Counted from the first letter of the stretch, positions 1-7,709 are shown. The stretch is DNA of 64,000 nt from Pseudoalteromonas phenolica (GCF_001444405.1 NZ_CP013187.1:186001-250000); one strand, 5' to 3'. Numbers and translations are program-made. Notes: generated by a model not told the origin, from the letters alone.

Positions 1-177
1 CAGGCGCCAATCTTGTAACGTGCCATTCTCGAACTCAAGTTCGTTTCCTTGCAATTTTGTTAATAGTGCTTTGTTGACAGGCGCAATTAAAAACTGAAAC
101 AGCTGATATTTCAAGGGTAATGCTGTTAATAATAGTGGATAAGCCTCGCGAAGAGGCTTGATAGATTTTGCTATAGC
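1..177 (-). CDS. UbiT-like SCP2-domain protein (partial, start unclear)
   Basis: A minus-strand frame is open from the mtnD stop codon to the left edge of the window. Its translation contains LLLTALPLKYQLFQF and later NELEFENGTL, which resembles the N-terminal part of UbiT/YhbT, an SCP2-type lipid-binding protein of O2-independent ubiquinone synthesis. Similarity seems to begin before the only standard start codon in the frame (TTG at 114-112), and no ATG or GTG is present after the in-frame mtnD stop. It could therefore use a rare start, be damaged, or carry a sequencing error. The family call comes from memory of E. coli UbiT and only about 55 residues are visible. Confidence 0.35.
141..159 (-). 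terminator. Hairpin after mtnD
   Basis: A 7-bp perfect stem (AAGCCTC/GAGGCTT) with a 5-nt loop lies just downstream of the mtnD stop. Neither side carries a strong T tract, so it may be a weak terminator or an mRNA-stabilising hairpin. It lies inside the UbiT-like open frame. Confidence 0.35.
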
Positions 178-720
178 TTAATCTAAAATAGGAAATTGTG
201 TGGCAATGTCACTGTGAGTACTATTTGCAACCCAACCCGCTTCGTTATTGAAAAAGCGAATGGCGGTAAACTCAGGGTCGCTGCCCATATCAAACCAATG
301 TTGAGTGTTTGCTGGTACAGAAATTAAATCACCTTGCTGGCATAGCACTTGATAAACGCACTCGTTTAAATGCAAACAAAATAGCCCTTGACCTTTCACA
401 AAGAAGCGCACTTCATCTTCGCTGTGAGTATGCTCGAATAAAAACTTTTGTCTTAATTCGGCGGCATTTGGGTTGCCTTTGGCCAACGAGATAACGTCTA
501 CGGTTTGGTAGCCACCATCTTGTTGTACGCGGGCAATGTCATCCGCGTAGGCTGAAATAATATCTGCTTGTGTACTTTCGACTGCAATTTCGGCATTTGC
601 TTGCCATTGCTCGAATAACACGCCAGCTTTGTTTAGCTCGGTTTGAATGGTTTTAAAGTCTGCGCTTTGGAAGATTGCTTGCGCAGGCTCATCATGGCGG
701 TAGATGGTTAAATTACTCAT
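178..720 (-). CDS. mtnD: Acireductone dioxygenase
   Basis: 180 residues. A cupin of the methionine salvage pathway that oxidises acireductone; the Fe form yields 4-methylthio-2-oxobutanoate plus formate, and the Ni form is off-pathway. The metal ligands of the family are all visible: His97, His99 and Glu103 in the HTHSEDE segment and His141 in TQHWF. Length is normal for bacterial ARD. It is the last gene of an mtnB-mtnC-mtnD operon; its ATG overlaps the mtnC stop in an ATGA tetranucleotide, implying translational coupling. The keto acid product is the substrate of the aminotransferase encoded divergently at 2115. Confidence 0.95.
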   Translation of the reverse strand: MSNLTIYRHDEPAQAIFQSADFKTIQTELNKAGVLFEQWQANAEIAVESTQADIISAYADDIARVQQDGGYQTVDVISLAKGNPNAAELRQKFLFEHTHSEDEVRFFVKGQGLFCLHLNECVYQVLCQQGDLISVPANTQHWFDMGSDPEFTAIRFFNNEAGWVANSTHSDIATQFPILD

Positions 721-1403
721 ACAAATAACGCTTCATTAAATTGTGTAAAATCTTCGATAAATGGGTGTGTATCACTACGAGCTTGGTCATCGCGCCATAG
801 CTGCAAGGTATGCATACCTGCCGCTTTCGCTGCGTCTAACTCGGCTAACACATCGCTTAAAAATACCACTTCATTGGCTGCAAAAGGGACCTGCGCCAAG
901 ATATTTTCATAAGAGGCTTGCTCTTTTTTGCCACCGACTTTGGTGTCGAAATAGTCAGCGAATAACGGACGAATATCGCCAAAATCAGAGTATTCAAATA
1001 ACAAATGTTGTGCTTTTACTGAGCCCGAAGAATACACATACAACTCACGGCCATCGGCTTTTTGCTCAGCAAGAAACTGTTGTGCGTCTGGGTAGATGTG
1101 GCCGGTAAAGTCACCTTGTTGGTAACCTGTTTGCCAGATCAAACCTTGTAGTTGTTTGAGTGGCGTGATTTTTTTATCTTCAGCTATCCAACCAAGTAGG
1201 GCATCAATGACAGAGCTTAATGGCGCGTTAGGTTGTGCGATTTCGGCTTTTACCGCCAGTATTTGCTCAGCGACTTCTGGTTTGTCTTGATTTTGCTCGA
1301 CAAATTGCGCAAGGTGTTGAGCGGCGTAGGGGAACAGGATGTCTTTCACGAATGAGATACGAGTGATGGTGCCTTCAATATCTGTGATGATGGCTTTGAT
1401 CAT
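717..1403 (-). CDS. mtnC: Enolase-phosphatase E1
   Basis: 228 residues. A HAD-superfamily bifunctional enzyme that enolises and dephosphorylates 2,3-diketo-5-methylthiopentyl-1-phosphate to acireductone. HAD motif I is the variant DIEGT at residues 8-12, diagnostic for MtnC; motif II lies in YVYSSGSVKAQ and the acidic motif in FLSDVLAELDAA. The gene overlaps both neighbours by ATGA tetranucleotides (717-720 and 1400-1403), so mtnB, mtnC and mtnD are probably translated as one unit. Confidence 0.95.
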   Translation of the reverse strand: MIKAIITDIEGTITRISFVKDILFPYAAQHLAQFVEQNQDKPEVAEQILAVKAEIAQPNAPLSSVIDALLGWIAEDKKITPLKQLQGLIWQTGYQQGDFTGHIYPDAQQFLAEQKADGRELYVYSSGSVKAQHLLFEYSDFGDIRPLFADYFDTKVGGKKEQASYENILAQVPFAANEVVFLSDVLAELDAAKAAGMHTLQLWRDDQARSDTHPFIEDFTQFNEALFV

Positions 1404-2014
1404 AACGCTGACTCCAATTTAATGCGTTCTAATTCACAGGCGAATAAAAATTCGAGCCCTTCAATATGGCGACGGGTTTCAGCCACACTATTACCCATGG
1501 CATATAAACCATGGCCGCGGATCAACACGCCATGCACGACAGGCTCCGATTGATGACGCTGTGCAACAAGCTCTGCCAGTCTGTCTATGTCTTGATCATT
1601 GTCGAAAATAGCAATCTTCAATGCGTCTTCATGGCTGCGAACACCCCGTAACGATTTTTGCATCTCATAACCTTGTATAGATAAGGTGTCACCTTTAATA
1701 AAGCGTGATAACACAGTGGCGGCGACTGAGTGAGTATGCAGTACACATTCAGTATCAGGCTGAAGTTGATACAGCTTTAAATGCAGTGCTGTTTCAGCTG
1801 AAGGCTTTCCACTACCTGCGGTGATTTCGCCTTGTTGATTAAGTTCTAAGAAATGCTCAGATGCTAAGTGGCCTTTATCGTAACCACTGGCAGTCACAAC
1901 AAAGCCAGTTTCTGTTTTAATTGAGAAGTTTCCACCTGTCGCGGGTACCCAGCCTTTTTGACTTACCCAACGGCCCGCTTCTATCAGTGCGCTTTTTGCG
2001 GCATTATTCTGCAT
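1400..2014 (-). CDS. mtnB: Methylthioribulose-1-phosphate dehydratase
   Basis: 204 residues from the preferred ATG at 2014. A class II aldolase/adducin-type zinc enzyme that dehydrates 5-methylthioribulose-1-phosphate. Zinc ligands are visible as His93 and His95 in VLHTHS and His168 in IRGHGLYAMG; the GGNFS segment near residue 27 is the phosphate-binding region. The frame extends to 2053, but those 13 extra residues are atypical and the 204-residue form matches family length. First gene of the mtnBCD operon. mtnA and mtnK, needed upstream in the pathway, are not in this window. Confidence 0.93.
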   Translation of the reverse strand: MQNNAAKSALIEAGRWVSQKGWVPATGGNFSIKTETGFVVTASGYDKGHLASEHFLELNQQGEITAGSGKPSAETALHLKLYQLQPDTECVLHTHSVAATVLSRFIKGDTLSIQGYEMQKSLRGVRSHEDALKIAIFDNDQDIDRLAELVAQRHQSEPVVHGVLIRGHGLYAMGNSVAETRRHIEGLEFLFACELERIKLESAL

Positions 2015-2039
2015 AATAAAGAATCTCAAAAATAATTTT

Positions 2040-2055
2040 AGACGGCTATACATCT
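2040..2055. promoter_or_regulatory. Candidate tandem MetJ boxes
   Basis: Two adjacent 8-mers, AGACGGCT and ATACATCT, match the MetJ box AGACGTCT at 7 of 8 and 6 of 8 positions. They sit between the divergent mtnBCD and aminotransferase operons, where a methionine repressor would be expected. Motif match and position are seen; regulation is inferred. Confidence 0.45.
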
Positions 2056-2114
2056 ATTTTTGGCAATGATAGCATCGCTCGTGCGAAAGCACCATCAACA
2101 AAAAAGGGGCCCTT

Positions 2115-3254
2115 GTGCAAAGTAAATTACCTAATTTAGGCGTGAGTATATTCTCGCAAATGACTGGTTTGGCTAATCAGTATCAAGCACTTAATTTGTC
2201 TCAGGGTTTTCCTGAATTTGATGCACCGACACTGTTAAAAGAGCGACTGGCGCATTACAGTCAAAGTGGTTTTAACCAATATGCGCCATCGAGTGGTGTA
2301 CCTGCTTTACAACAGCAAATCGCGGAATTGGTTGAGCGCAAGTATGGCCTGGCGGTGAATGCAGAGCACTCTGTTACGGTGACATCGGGTGCAACCGAAG
2401 CCTTATATGTGGCTATTCAGGCATTAGTCAGTCCTGAAGATGAAGTGATTGTATTTGACCCAGCTTACGACTCTTATAAGCCAGCGATTGAGTTAGCGGG
2501 TGGTAAAACCGTGCATATCGCGCTAACCGCACCAGATTATAAAGTTGATTGGCAGCAAGTGGCTGAGGCAATTACAGATAAAACAAAAGCCATTATTATC
2601 AACACCCCACATAACCCAAGCACTAAGACGTTAAAGCAAGCTGACATTGAGTCGTTAAAGGTTTTACTAGAGCAGCACGATTTATATTTGATCAGCGATG
2701 AAGTGTACGAGCATATTTGCTTTGACGGGCAAGCGCATCTAAGTGCTTTACGTGATGAAAGTTTATTTGCTCGTAGTTTTGTGGTGTCGAGTTTTGGTAA
2801 AACATTTCACTGTACAGGTTGGAAAATGGGATACTGTGTTGCGCCTGCGGCATTGATGACGGAATTTCGTAAAATCCACCAGTATGTCAACTTCTCGAGT
2901 TTCACGCCAGCCCAGTTGGCTATCGCCGATGCGATGGCCGAGCAGCCTGAGCACATTGACGAGTTAAGCGCGTTTTATCAGCAAAAGCGCGACCTGTTAA
3001 TCGAAGCGCTTGCACCGAGTCGCTTTAAAATTTTGCCAAGCGAAGGCACTTATTTCTTATTACTCGACTACAGTGATATTTCTGAATTAGACGATATGGC
3101 TTTTTGCGAATACCTTGTTAAAGACGAGGGCGTTGCTGCAATTCCGTTGAGTGTATTCTATAACCAAGCACCAAACGACAAAGTGATCCGTTTGTGTTTT
3201 GCTAAAGAAGACTCAACATTGATTGCTGCTGCGGAGAAGTTATGTCAGCTATAA
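2115..3254 (+). CDS. Methionine-type aminotransferase (YbdL/MtnE-like)
   Basis: 379 residues from GTG, preceded by an AAAAGGGG ribosome-binding site. A fold-type I PLP aminotransferase. The Schiff-base lysine is Lys229 in SSFGKTFHCTGWKMGY; Asn166 in NTPHNPS and Asp195/Tyr198 in SDEVYEH are the other cofactor contacts. The HCTGWKMGYCVAPA context is typical of E. coli YbdL and glutamine transaminase K-like enzymes. Its position opposite mtnBCD suggests the last step of methionine salvage: 4-methylthio-2-oxobutanoate to methionine, with glutamine as likely donor because the next, overlapping gene is an omega-amidase. Confidence 0.88.
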   Translation: MQSKLPNLGVSIFSQMTGLANQYQALNLSQGFPEFDAPTLLKERLAHYSQSGFNQYAPSSGVPALQQQIAELVERKYGLAVNAEHSVTVTSGATEALYVAIQALVSPEDEVIVFDPAYDSYKPAIELAGGKTVHIALTAPDYKVDWQQVAEAITDKTKAIIINTPHNPSTKTLKQADIESLKVLLEQHDLYLISDEVYEHICFDGQAHLSALRDESLFARSFVVSSFGKTFHCTGWKMGYCVAPAALMTEFRKIHQYVNFSSFTPAQLAIADAMAEQPEHIDELSAFYQQKRDLLIEALAPSRFKILPSEGTYFLLLDYSDISELDDMAFCEYLVKDEGVAAIPLSVFYNQAPNDKVIRLCFAKEDSTLIAAAEKLCQL

Positions 3255-4030
3255 ACTCAGAAAATTTAAAAGTTGCCTTAGTGCAAAGCGATATTGTTTG
3301 GTTACAGCCGCAGCAAAATCTAGACAACCTAACGATGAAATTGCAGCACATTGAGTCGGTTGATTTAATTCTCTTACCTGAAACCTTTGCCACAGGGTTT
3401 GCGATTAACCTAGATGTTGCAGAAGCTGAGCAAGGGCCAGTTTTTAACTGGATGCAAACGCAAGCGGCAGCGCAAAATGCGGTGGTTGCGGGTTCTGTAC
3501 TGGTTGAGCAACATGGCAAGAAAGCCAATCGTTTTTACTGGTGTTGGCCTGATGGCAGCTTTGAATTTTATGATAAGCGCCATTTATTTTGCTTAGGCAA
3601 AGAAGGTGACTTTGTGCGAGCAGGCGATTCTCGTAAAGTTTTCACAATTAAAGGTTTCAGATTGTTGCCGCAAATTTGTTATGACTTACGCTTCCCAGTG
3701 TTTCAGCGTAACCGTAACGACTATGATGTGATGGTTAATGTGGCAAACTGGCCAGCAGCGCGTCGCCGCATTTGGGATACCTTGTTACAAGCCCGTGCCA
3801 TTGAAAACCAATGTTACGTGTTAGCCAGTAATCGCGTAGGTGATGATGGTAATGGCGTTGCGCATAATGGCGGAACAGCAGCCTATGACTTTGTTGGTGA
3901 AGCTTTGGCTTTGGGTGAAGATAACAAGTCTGGCGTTGTGATCACTGAGCTTAGCAAAGAGAAACTTGAGCAATTTAGAAAAAGCTTTCCTGCTCATTTA
4001 GATGCGGATGATTTCTCGATTAATTTTTAG
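3242..4030 (+). CDS. Omega-amidase, nitrilase superfamily (YafV/MtnU-like)
   Basis: 262 residues. The nitrilase catalytic triad is visible: Glu47 (LPETFATGF), Lys112 (YDKRHLF) and Cys146 (QICYDLRFP). These motifs are those of YafV/Nit2 omega-amidases, which hydrolyse alpha-ketoglutaramate or ketosuccinamate to the dicarboxylic keto acid and ammonia. The ATG lies 13 nt inside the aminotransferase gene, so the two are translationally coupled. That pairing fits removal of the alpha-ketoglutaramate made when glutamine donates the amino group, which pulls transamination forward. Confidence 0.9.
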   Translation: MSAINSENLKVALVQSDIVWLQPQQNLDNLTMKLQHIESVDLILLPETFATGFAINLDVAEAEQGPVFNWMQTQAAAQNAVVAGSVLVEQHGKKANRFYWCWPDGSFEFYDKRHLFCLGKEGDFVRAGDSRKVFTIKGFRLLPQICYDLRFPVFQRNRNDYDVMVNVANWPAARRRIWDTLLQARAIENQCYVLASNRVGDDGNGVAHNGGTAAYDFVGEALALGEDNKSGVVITELSKEKLEQFRKSFPAHLDADDFSINF

Positions 4031-4071
4031 ATATTAATCGGCTAATTAACCAAAGCTCTGATTAATTATAT

Positions 4072-4103
4072 AAAAATGGGCGCGTAAATACGTGCCCATT
4101 TTT
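4072..4103. terminator. Bidirectional terminator
   Basis: Inverted repeat AAAAATGGGC / GCCCATTTTT with A and T tracts on both sides, placed between the convergent omega-amidase and peroxiredoxin genes. Confidence 0.85.
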
Positions 4104-4139
4104 GTTACTCATGCCAAAGTGTATTATTGAGGATTGGTA

Positions 4140-4613
4140 TTAAAGCTTTTCTAAGATAGATTCCGCTTTTGATACTTCAAATTCACCGGCTGCTTCTACT
4201 GCAAGCTCAGTAACCACGCCATTTTCAATGATCATGGCATAACGCTGTGAGCGCACACCGCCAAAGCTGCCTGTTTCTTTATCTAGACCAATGGCTTTTG
4301 TGAATGCCGCATCGCCATCTCCTAACATCATTAATTCGCTCGCATTATGTGCTTCGCCCCAAGCTTTCATTACAAAAGCATCGTTAACTGACACACAAGC
4401 AATAATATCAACGCCTTTTGCTTTGATTTGATCTGCAAGTACCACATAGCCTGGTAGGTGAGCAGCAGAGCAAGTTGGTGTGAAGGCGCCTGGCACGGCA
4501 AATAACACAACTTTTTTATCTGCAAATAATTCAGTCACTTGGTGGTTTTGCATGCCATCAGCAGTCAGTTCGGTTAACACAACATTTGGTAGGGCTTGGC
4601 CTTGTTCGATCAT
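4140..4613 (-). CDS. Prx5-type peroxiredoxin
   Basis: 157 residues from the ATG at 4613, which follows a GAGAGAAG ribosome-binding site; an in-frame extension to 4658 is less likely. Thiol peroxidase that reduces H2O2 and organic hydroperoxides. The peroxidatic Cys48 lies in VPGAFTPTCS, the Prx5 form of the PxxxT/SxxC motif, with a second cysteine near residue 72. Some gamma-proteobacterial relatives carry a C-terminal glutaredoxin domain; this one ends at the Prx fold and needs a separate reductant. Monocistronic, between a bidirectional terminator and a divergent secreted-protein gene. Confidence 0.92.
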   Translation of the reverse strand: MIEQGQALPNVVLTELTADGMQNHQVTELFADKKVVLFAVPGAFTPTCSAAHLPGYVVLADQIKAKGVDIIACVSVNDAFVMKAWGEAHNASELMMLGDGDAAFTKAIGLDKETGSFGGVRSQRYAMIIENGVVTELAVEAAGEFEVSKAESILEKL

Positions 4614-4803
4614 GATTTCTTCTCTCAATATAATTAACTTTACAGAGTGTAGCCTCAAAATTGATTGATAAACACCGAGAAAGAGTAGGGTTTCTTCTGT
4701 GTTTAATTAATGTAAATAAAATGTTTATTTTTGATTTTCTTGATGGTAGGTTATTTCTTGCTCAATATTGAGTGAAACTAAAATATTAATAAGGAAAATT
4801 AAG

Positions 4804-5205
4804 ATGAAAAAACTAATCGCTTTGATGGCACTTGTCGTGGGCCTGTTCTCAACAAATACCTTCGCTAATTCTGTATCATGCTATGTAGATACAATGAAAT
4901 ATGACAACTACACGCAGAATAGATGTTTTGGTGGTGAAACTTATCCAAATTTCTCTCCAAAGGTTGTATTTAAAGTGAATGCTTCAAAAGAAGTTGCACG
5001 TGTTGAGTGGAAGTTCAGCGGTATGTATCAATCAGCAAGTGTTGCAAACTGTACAGGCACAACATGCATTGTTGATGTTTATCAAACAGAAGGATACATG
5101 ACTGCATGTGTAGATAAAATTTACTACAAAGATTACACATGGGCAGATGTAAACTGGTGTGCAGATGCTGAGTACATGTATACTCGAAACGGTATGTGGA
5201 ACTAA
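4804..5205 (+). CDS. Small secreted cysteine-rich protein, unknown
   Basis: 133 residues from an ATG preceded by AAGGAAAAT; the longer in-frame start at 4768 would bury the signal peptide. Residues 1-21 form a classical Sec signal (two Lys, hydrophobic core, cleavage after TFA). The mature chain of about 112 residues has six cysteines (an even number, so disulfides are possible) and is rich in Tyr, Thr and Asn. It ends in RNGMWN. I do not recognise the family. It stands alone with its own apparent promoter region, next to a decayed pseudogene. Confidence 0.75.
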   Translation: MKKLIALMALVVGLFSTNTFANSVSCYVDTMKYDNYTQNRCFGGETYPNFSPKVVFKVNASKEVARVEWKFSGMYQSASVANCTGTTCIVDVYQTEGYMTACVDKIYYKDYTWADVNWCADAEYMYTRNGMWN

Positions 5206-5261
5206 TACGTTTCTGAGTTGAAACAATATCAAGTGCCATCATCATGGCACTTGCATTAGAT

Positions 5262-5480
5262 TTACAATTTATTTAAAGCATGCACCATCGCTTCTGCGAC
5301 AGCCTTCGATGATTGAAAATTAGTACCAGTTATTATTCTTCCATCAACTTCAACATAAGACTGATTGCGTTCACCCTACTTAAATGCGCTACCGCTTTGC
5401 TTTATGAGTGTTTCGATTTCAAAAGGAAACTCTTAGTGGTAAGCAGCATCTGTTCTTTCAAAAGCAATAGGGTAAGCGTT
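5262..5480 (-). pseudogene. Remnant of a DJ-1/PfpI family protein
   Basis: The minus strand encodes the C-terminal part of a DJ-1/PfpI (type 1 glutamine amidotransferase-like) protein: FPFEIETLIKQSGSAFK, a stop, then QSYVEVDGRIITGTNFQSS and AVAEAMVHALNKL before the stop at 5264-5262. Two in-frame stops interrupt it (TAA at 5435-5433, TAG at 5378-5376), and another TGA at 5486 bounds it upstream. The N-terminal two thirds, including the nucleophile-elbow cysteine, is gone. The fragment sits between the secreted protein and the 3' end of the XRE regulator gene. Family assignment is from motif memory. Confidence 0.65.
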
Positions 5481-5500
5481 TCTTCAAAGCAGTATAAAAA

Positions 5501-6217
5501 CTAACGGCTTTGACGCGAAAGCTTAGGCTCGATAATAAGTAGCACCAAGCCCGCAACTGTGCTTAATAAGCCGAAGAATTGCATCAGTACGTTTGCGAGA
5601 CGAGATTGTTGCCTATTAGATGTAACAACTTGCCTGAATAATCTTTTATCTTCACCGATGGCAGTAGTAAATTCTGTTCCTTTGTAAGTGTAAGTTAATA
5701 CAATTTCTACTGACTTTCTTTTATGCATTTCTTGCTTTTTAATTTCTCTTTGTTCTGGCGTATTTGTAAGCCTTGCCCAAACTGTAAAGATATCTTCAGG
5801 CTCGCCTGCTAATACTACACCCTCAGAGCGATATTCATATAAACGTTCTGATAAGAGTACTTTTTGAAAACCGACATAAAAGACTGCAGAACCTAGGGCA
5901 ATTAAAAGCATGGCGCTATAAAGTAATCTGCGCTGCTTATGCTCAAAGGTAACTTGCTGTGAGGCGTACCAGTTATCTAAGTCGGGGGTTTGTTTTAGCG
6001 ACGCCATATTGCCTTTGTCTTTTAAACCCGACATAAATGCATCGACATCCATTGATAGCGCACTGAGCAATTGCCTAAAAACCTCATTAGAGGGAGTAGA
6101 TTTATCATTCTCAAGTTTTGATAAATAACTTTGCTCTACCTGCATACGTTCAGCAAACTGTGGTTGGCTTAATGCCATATCTGTACGTAGCTGTTTGATA
6201 TATTGTCCGAGTGTCAT
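5501..6217 (-). CDS. Membrane-anchored XRE-family regulator
   Basis: 238 residues from the ATG at 6217, which has an AGGAA site nine bases upstream; the frame runs to 6283 without a ribosome-binding site there. Residues about 3-60 form a Cro/C1-type helix-turn-helix (GQYIKQLRTDMALSQPQFAE ... VEQSYLSKLENDKSTPS). A cytoplasmic linker is followed by TM1 at about 99-118, a roughly 90-residue extracytoplasmic region and TM2 at about 210-229. It therefore looks like a DNA-binding protein tied to the membrane that may read an envelope signal. Target genes are unknown; direct repeats just upstream may be its own operator. Confidence 0.85.
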   Translation of the reverse strand: MTLGQYIKQLRTDMALSQPQFAERMQVEQSYLSKLENDKSTPSNEVFRQLLSALSMDVDAFMSGLKDKGNMASLKQTPDLDNWYASQQVTFEHKQRRLLYSAMLLIALGSAVFYVGFQKVLLSERLYEYRSEGVVLAGEPEDIFTVWARLTNTPEQREIKKQEMHKRKSVEIVLTYTYKGTEFTTAIGEDKRLFRQVVTSNRQQSRLANVLMQFFGLLSTVAGLVLLIIEPKLSRQSR

Positions 6218-6281
6218 AACCGATTCCTGTTGTTGTGGTAATTGACGCCTTATTCTTGGTAATTCATCCATAAATACCAAC

Positions 6282-6314
6282 ATGAATATTTAAGAATGTT
6301 TATGAATATTAAGC
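6282..6314. repeat. Direct repeats upstream of XRE gene
   Basis: ATGAATATTTAAG (6282-6294) and ATGAATATTAAGC (6302-6314) repeat with a 20-bp period, two helical turns, upstream of the XRE regulator start. Possible operator half-sites; also just AT-rich sequence by composition. Confidence 0.3.
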
Positions 6315-6329
6315 TTTTTTATTTTAATT

Positions 6330-7427
6330 CTATGTTTGCATCGCGTTTTTGACATGTTTTGCAATGGCCATGCTGGCTGTGAGTCCGGGAGACTCAATAC
6401 CAAATAAGTTTACTAGACCCGTAATACCATGTTGCAGCTCGGTTTGAATGACGAAATCTTGTTGACCGCTTAAAGTGAGCTTAGGGCGAATACCCGCATA
6501 GTCACAATGTAGCTTGGTTTCGTCTAAGTAGGGCCAGTAGCGTTTTATAGCCGACACAAATTTGGCTTTTTGTGTTGCGTCAGTTTGATAATTCAGGCTA
6601 TCGATAAACTCGGTATCAGGGCCAAACTTGAGTTGATTAGCCATATCCAAAGTGGCATGGATCCCCAGGCCATGCTGTTCAGGTACGGGGTAAATAAGAT
6701 GTTTAAATGGGTGTTTACCCTGGTAGGTAAAGTATTGGCCTCGGCAGTAACGAAGCTCAGGAATTAAAGCGTGATTAATTCCCTCAATGTGGTGCGCAAT
6801 ATCTTGTGCAAATAGCCCCGCAGTATTAATAAGGTTCTTACAATGTAACTGCATTTCTTCGCCATTACAGCTTAAATAGACCACAAACCCATTTTCATCC
6901 GGTACGGCTTTCACAAAGCGTGTGTTTGCAACATATAGGCTCTGATTTTGCTGAATCTGTGTGATGAAAGAGCACATCAGCTGGTGACTATCAATGATAC
7001 CAGTTGAAGGAGAGTAGAGCGCCGCGCATAGATTAAGATCGGGTGCATAGTTTGGTTGTGATTGCTTTGAAAGCCAGACTAGGTCATCAACGCCATTGTT
7101 AAGTGCTTGTAGGCGTATGGCTTCGAGCTTTTCTGCTTCATCATGGTTTTGTGCAATTAATACTTTACCAATGGGTTTGACGGGCACATGAAATGCTTGG
7201 CAGTGTTTGTAAAGGTGTGCTTTACCTTGCACACAGAGCGACGCTTTTAAACTATTTTTGGGGTAATAAATACCAGCGTGGATGACTTCGCTGTTACGGC
7301 TTGATGTATGCTCGCCAAAGTGGGTGTTTTGTTCAATCACTAATACATTTTGTGATTGACTGAGCTCGGCACCGATTGCTAAACCGACGACGCCAGCGCC
7401 AATCACTAAGGTTTCTACTTTATCCAA
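6330..7427 (-). CDS. FAD-dependent oxidoreductase, LhgO-like
   Basis: 365 residues, DAO/GlpD-fold flavoprotein. The N-terminal dinucleotide motif GAGVVG is at residues 10-15; SSRNSEVIHAGIYYP is the segment typical of L-2-hydroxyglutarate dehydrogenase/oxidase (LhgO/YgaF), and GIRPKL and GIESPGLTASMAIA near the C-terminus are also characteristic. Likely oxidises L-2-hydroxyglutarate to 2-oxoglutarate, feeding electrons to the quinone pool. No glaH/csiD neighbour is present, so the substrate is inferred from family alone. Standalone gene, spaced 112 bp from the XRE gene it precedes on the same strand. Confidence 0.82.
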   Translation of the reverse strand: MDKVETLVIGAGVVGLAIGAELSQSQNVLVIEQNTHFGEHTSSRNSEVIHAGIYYPKNSLKASLCVQGKAHLYKHCQAFHVPVKPIGKVLIAQNHDEAEKLEAIRLQALNNGVDDLVWLSKQSQPNYAPDLNLCAALYSPSTGIIDSHQLMCSFITQIQQNQSLYVANTRFVKAVPDENGFVVYLSCNGEEMQLHCKNLINTAGLFAQDIAHHIEGINHALIPELRYCRGQYFTYQGKHPFKHLIYPVPEQHGLGIHATLDMANQLKFGPDTEFIDSLNYQTDATQKAKFVSAIKRYWPYLDETKLHCDYAGIRPKLTLSGQQDFVIQTELQHGITGLVNLFGIESPGLTASMAIAKHVKNAMQT

Positions 7428-7490
7428 AACATCATGCTCTTAACCTAATATGCCATGATTTTAACAAGCAGAGAGATCCGTTGTCAGTGA

Positions 7491-7709
7491 TTAGTGCTCT
7501 TCATTTTTCATCAGCAAAATAGTGAGGTAAATCTTAGTGGGTAATGAGCAAATTAAGCCAATCGCAATACAAGACGCGCCTATGATAAAACCAAGTGGCC
7601 CTAAATGGATTAACCATTCTTTGCTAATGATAAAGTGGCCCGCCATGATCAGGATTAAACCAATTACGATGAAGACTTTTAGCAATTTTATCTGTTTTTG
7701 AGAGGTCAT
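7491..7709 (-). CDS. Small two-TM membrane protein
   Basis: 72 residues starting at ATG behind a GGAGCC ribosome-binding site. Two hydrophobic helices, at about residues 10-28 and 36-56, joined by a short loop, with a Lys-rich N-terminus. No recognised domain. Probably an inner-membrane protein of unknown role; it lies between the LhgO-like gene and the thioesterase on the same strand, with more than 60 bp on each side. Confidence 0.65.
   Translation of the reverse strand: MTSQKQIKLLKVFIVIGLILIMAGHFIISKEWLIHLGPLGFIIGASCIAIGLICSLPTKIYLTILLMKNEEH

Noticed and set aside
1400..2053. Longer mtnB start at 2053
   Set aside because: No ribosome-binding site there and the added residues are outside family length; ATG at 2014 gives 204 residues.
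5313..5504. 63-codon plus-strand ORF
   Set aside because: It is the antisense of the DJ-1/PfpI remnant and has no protein-like features.
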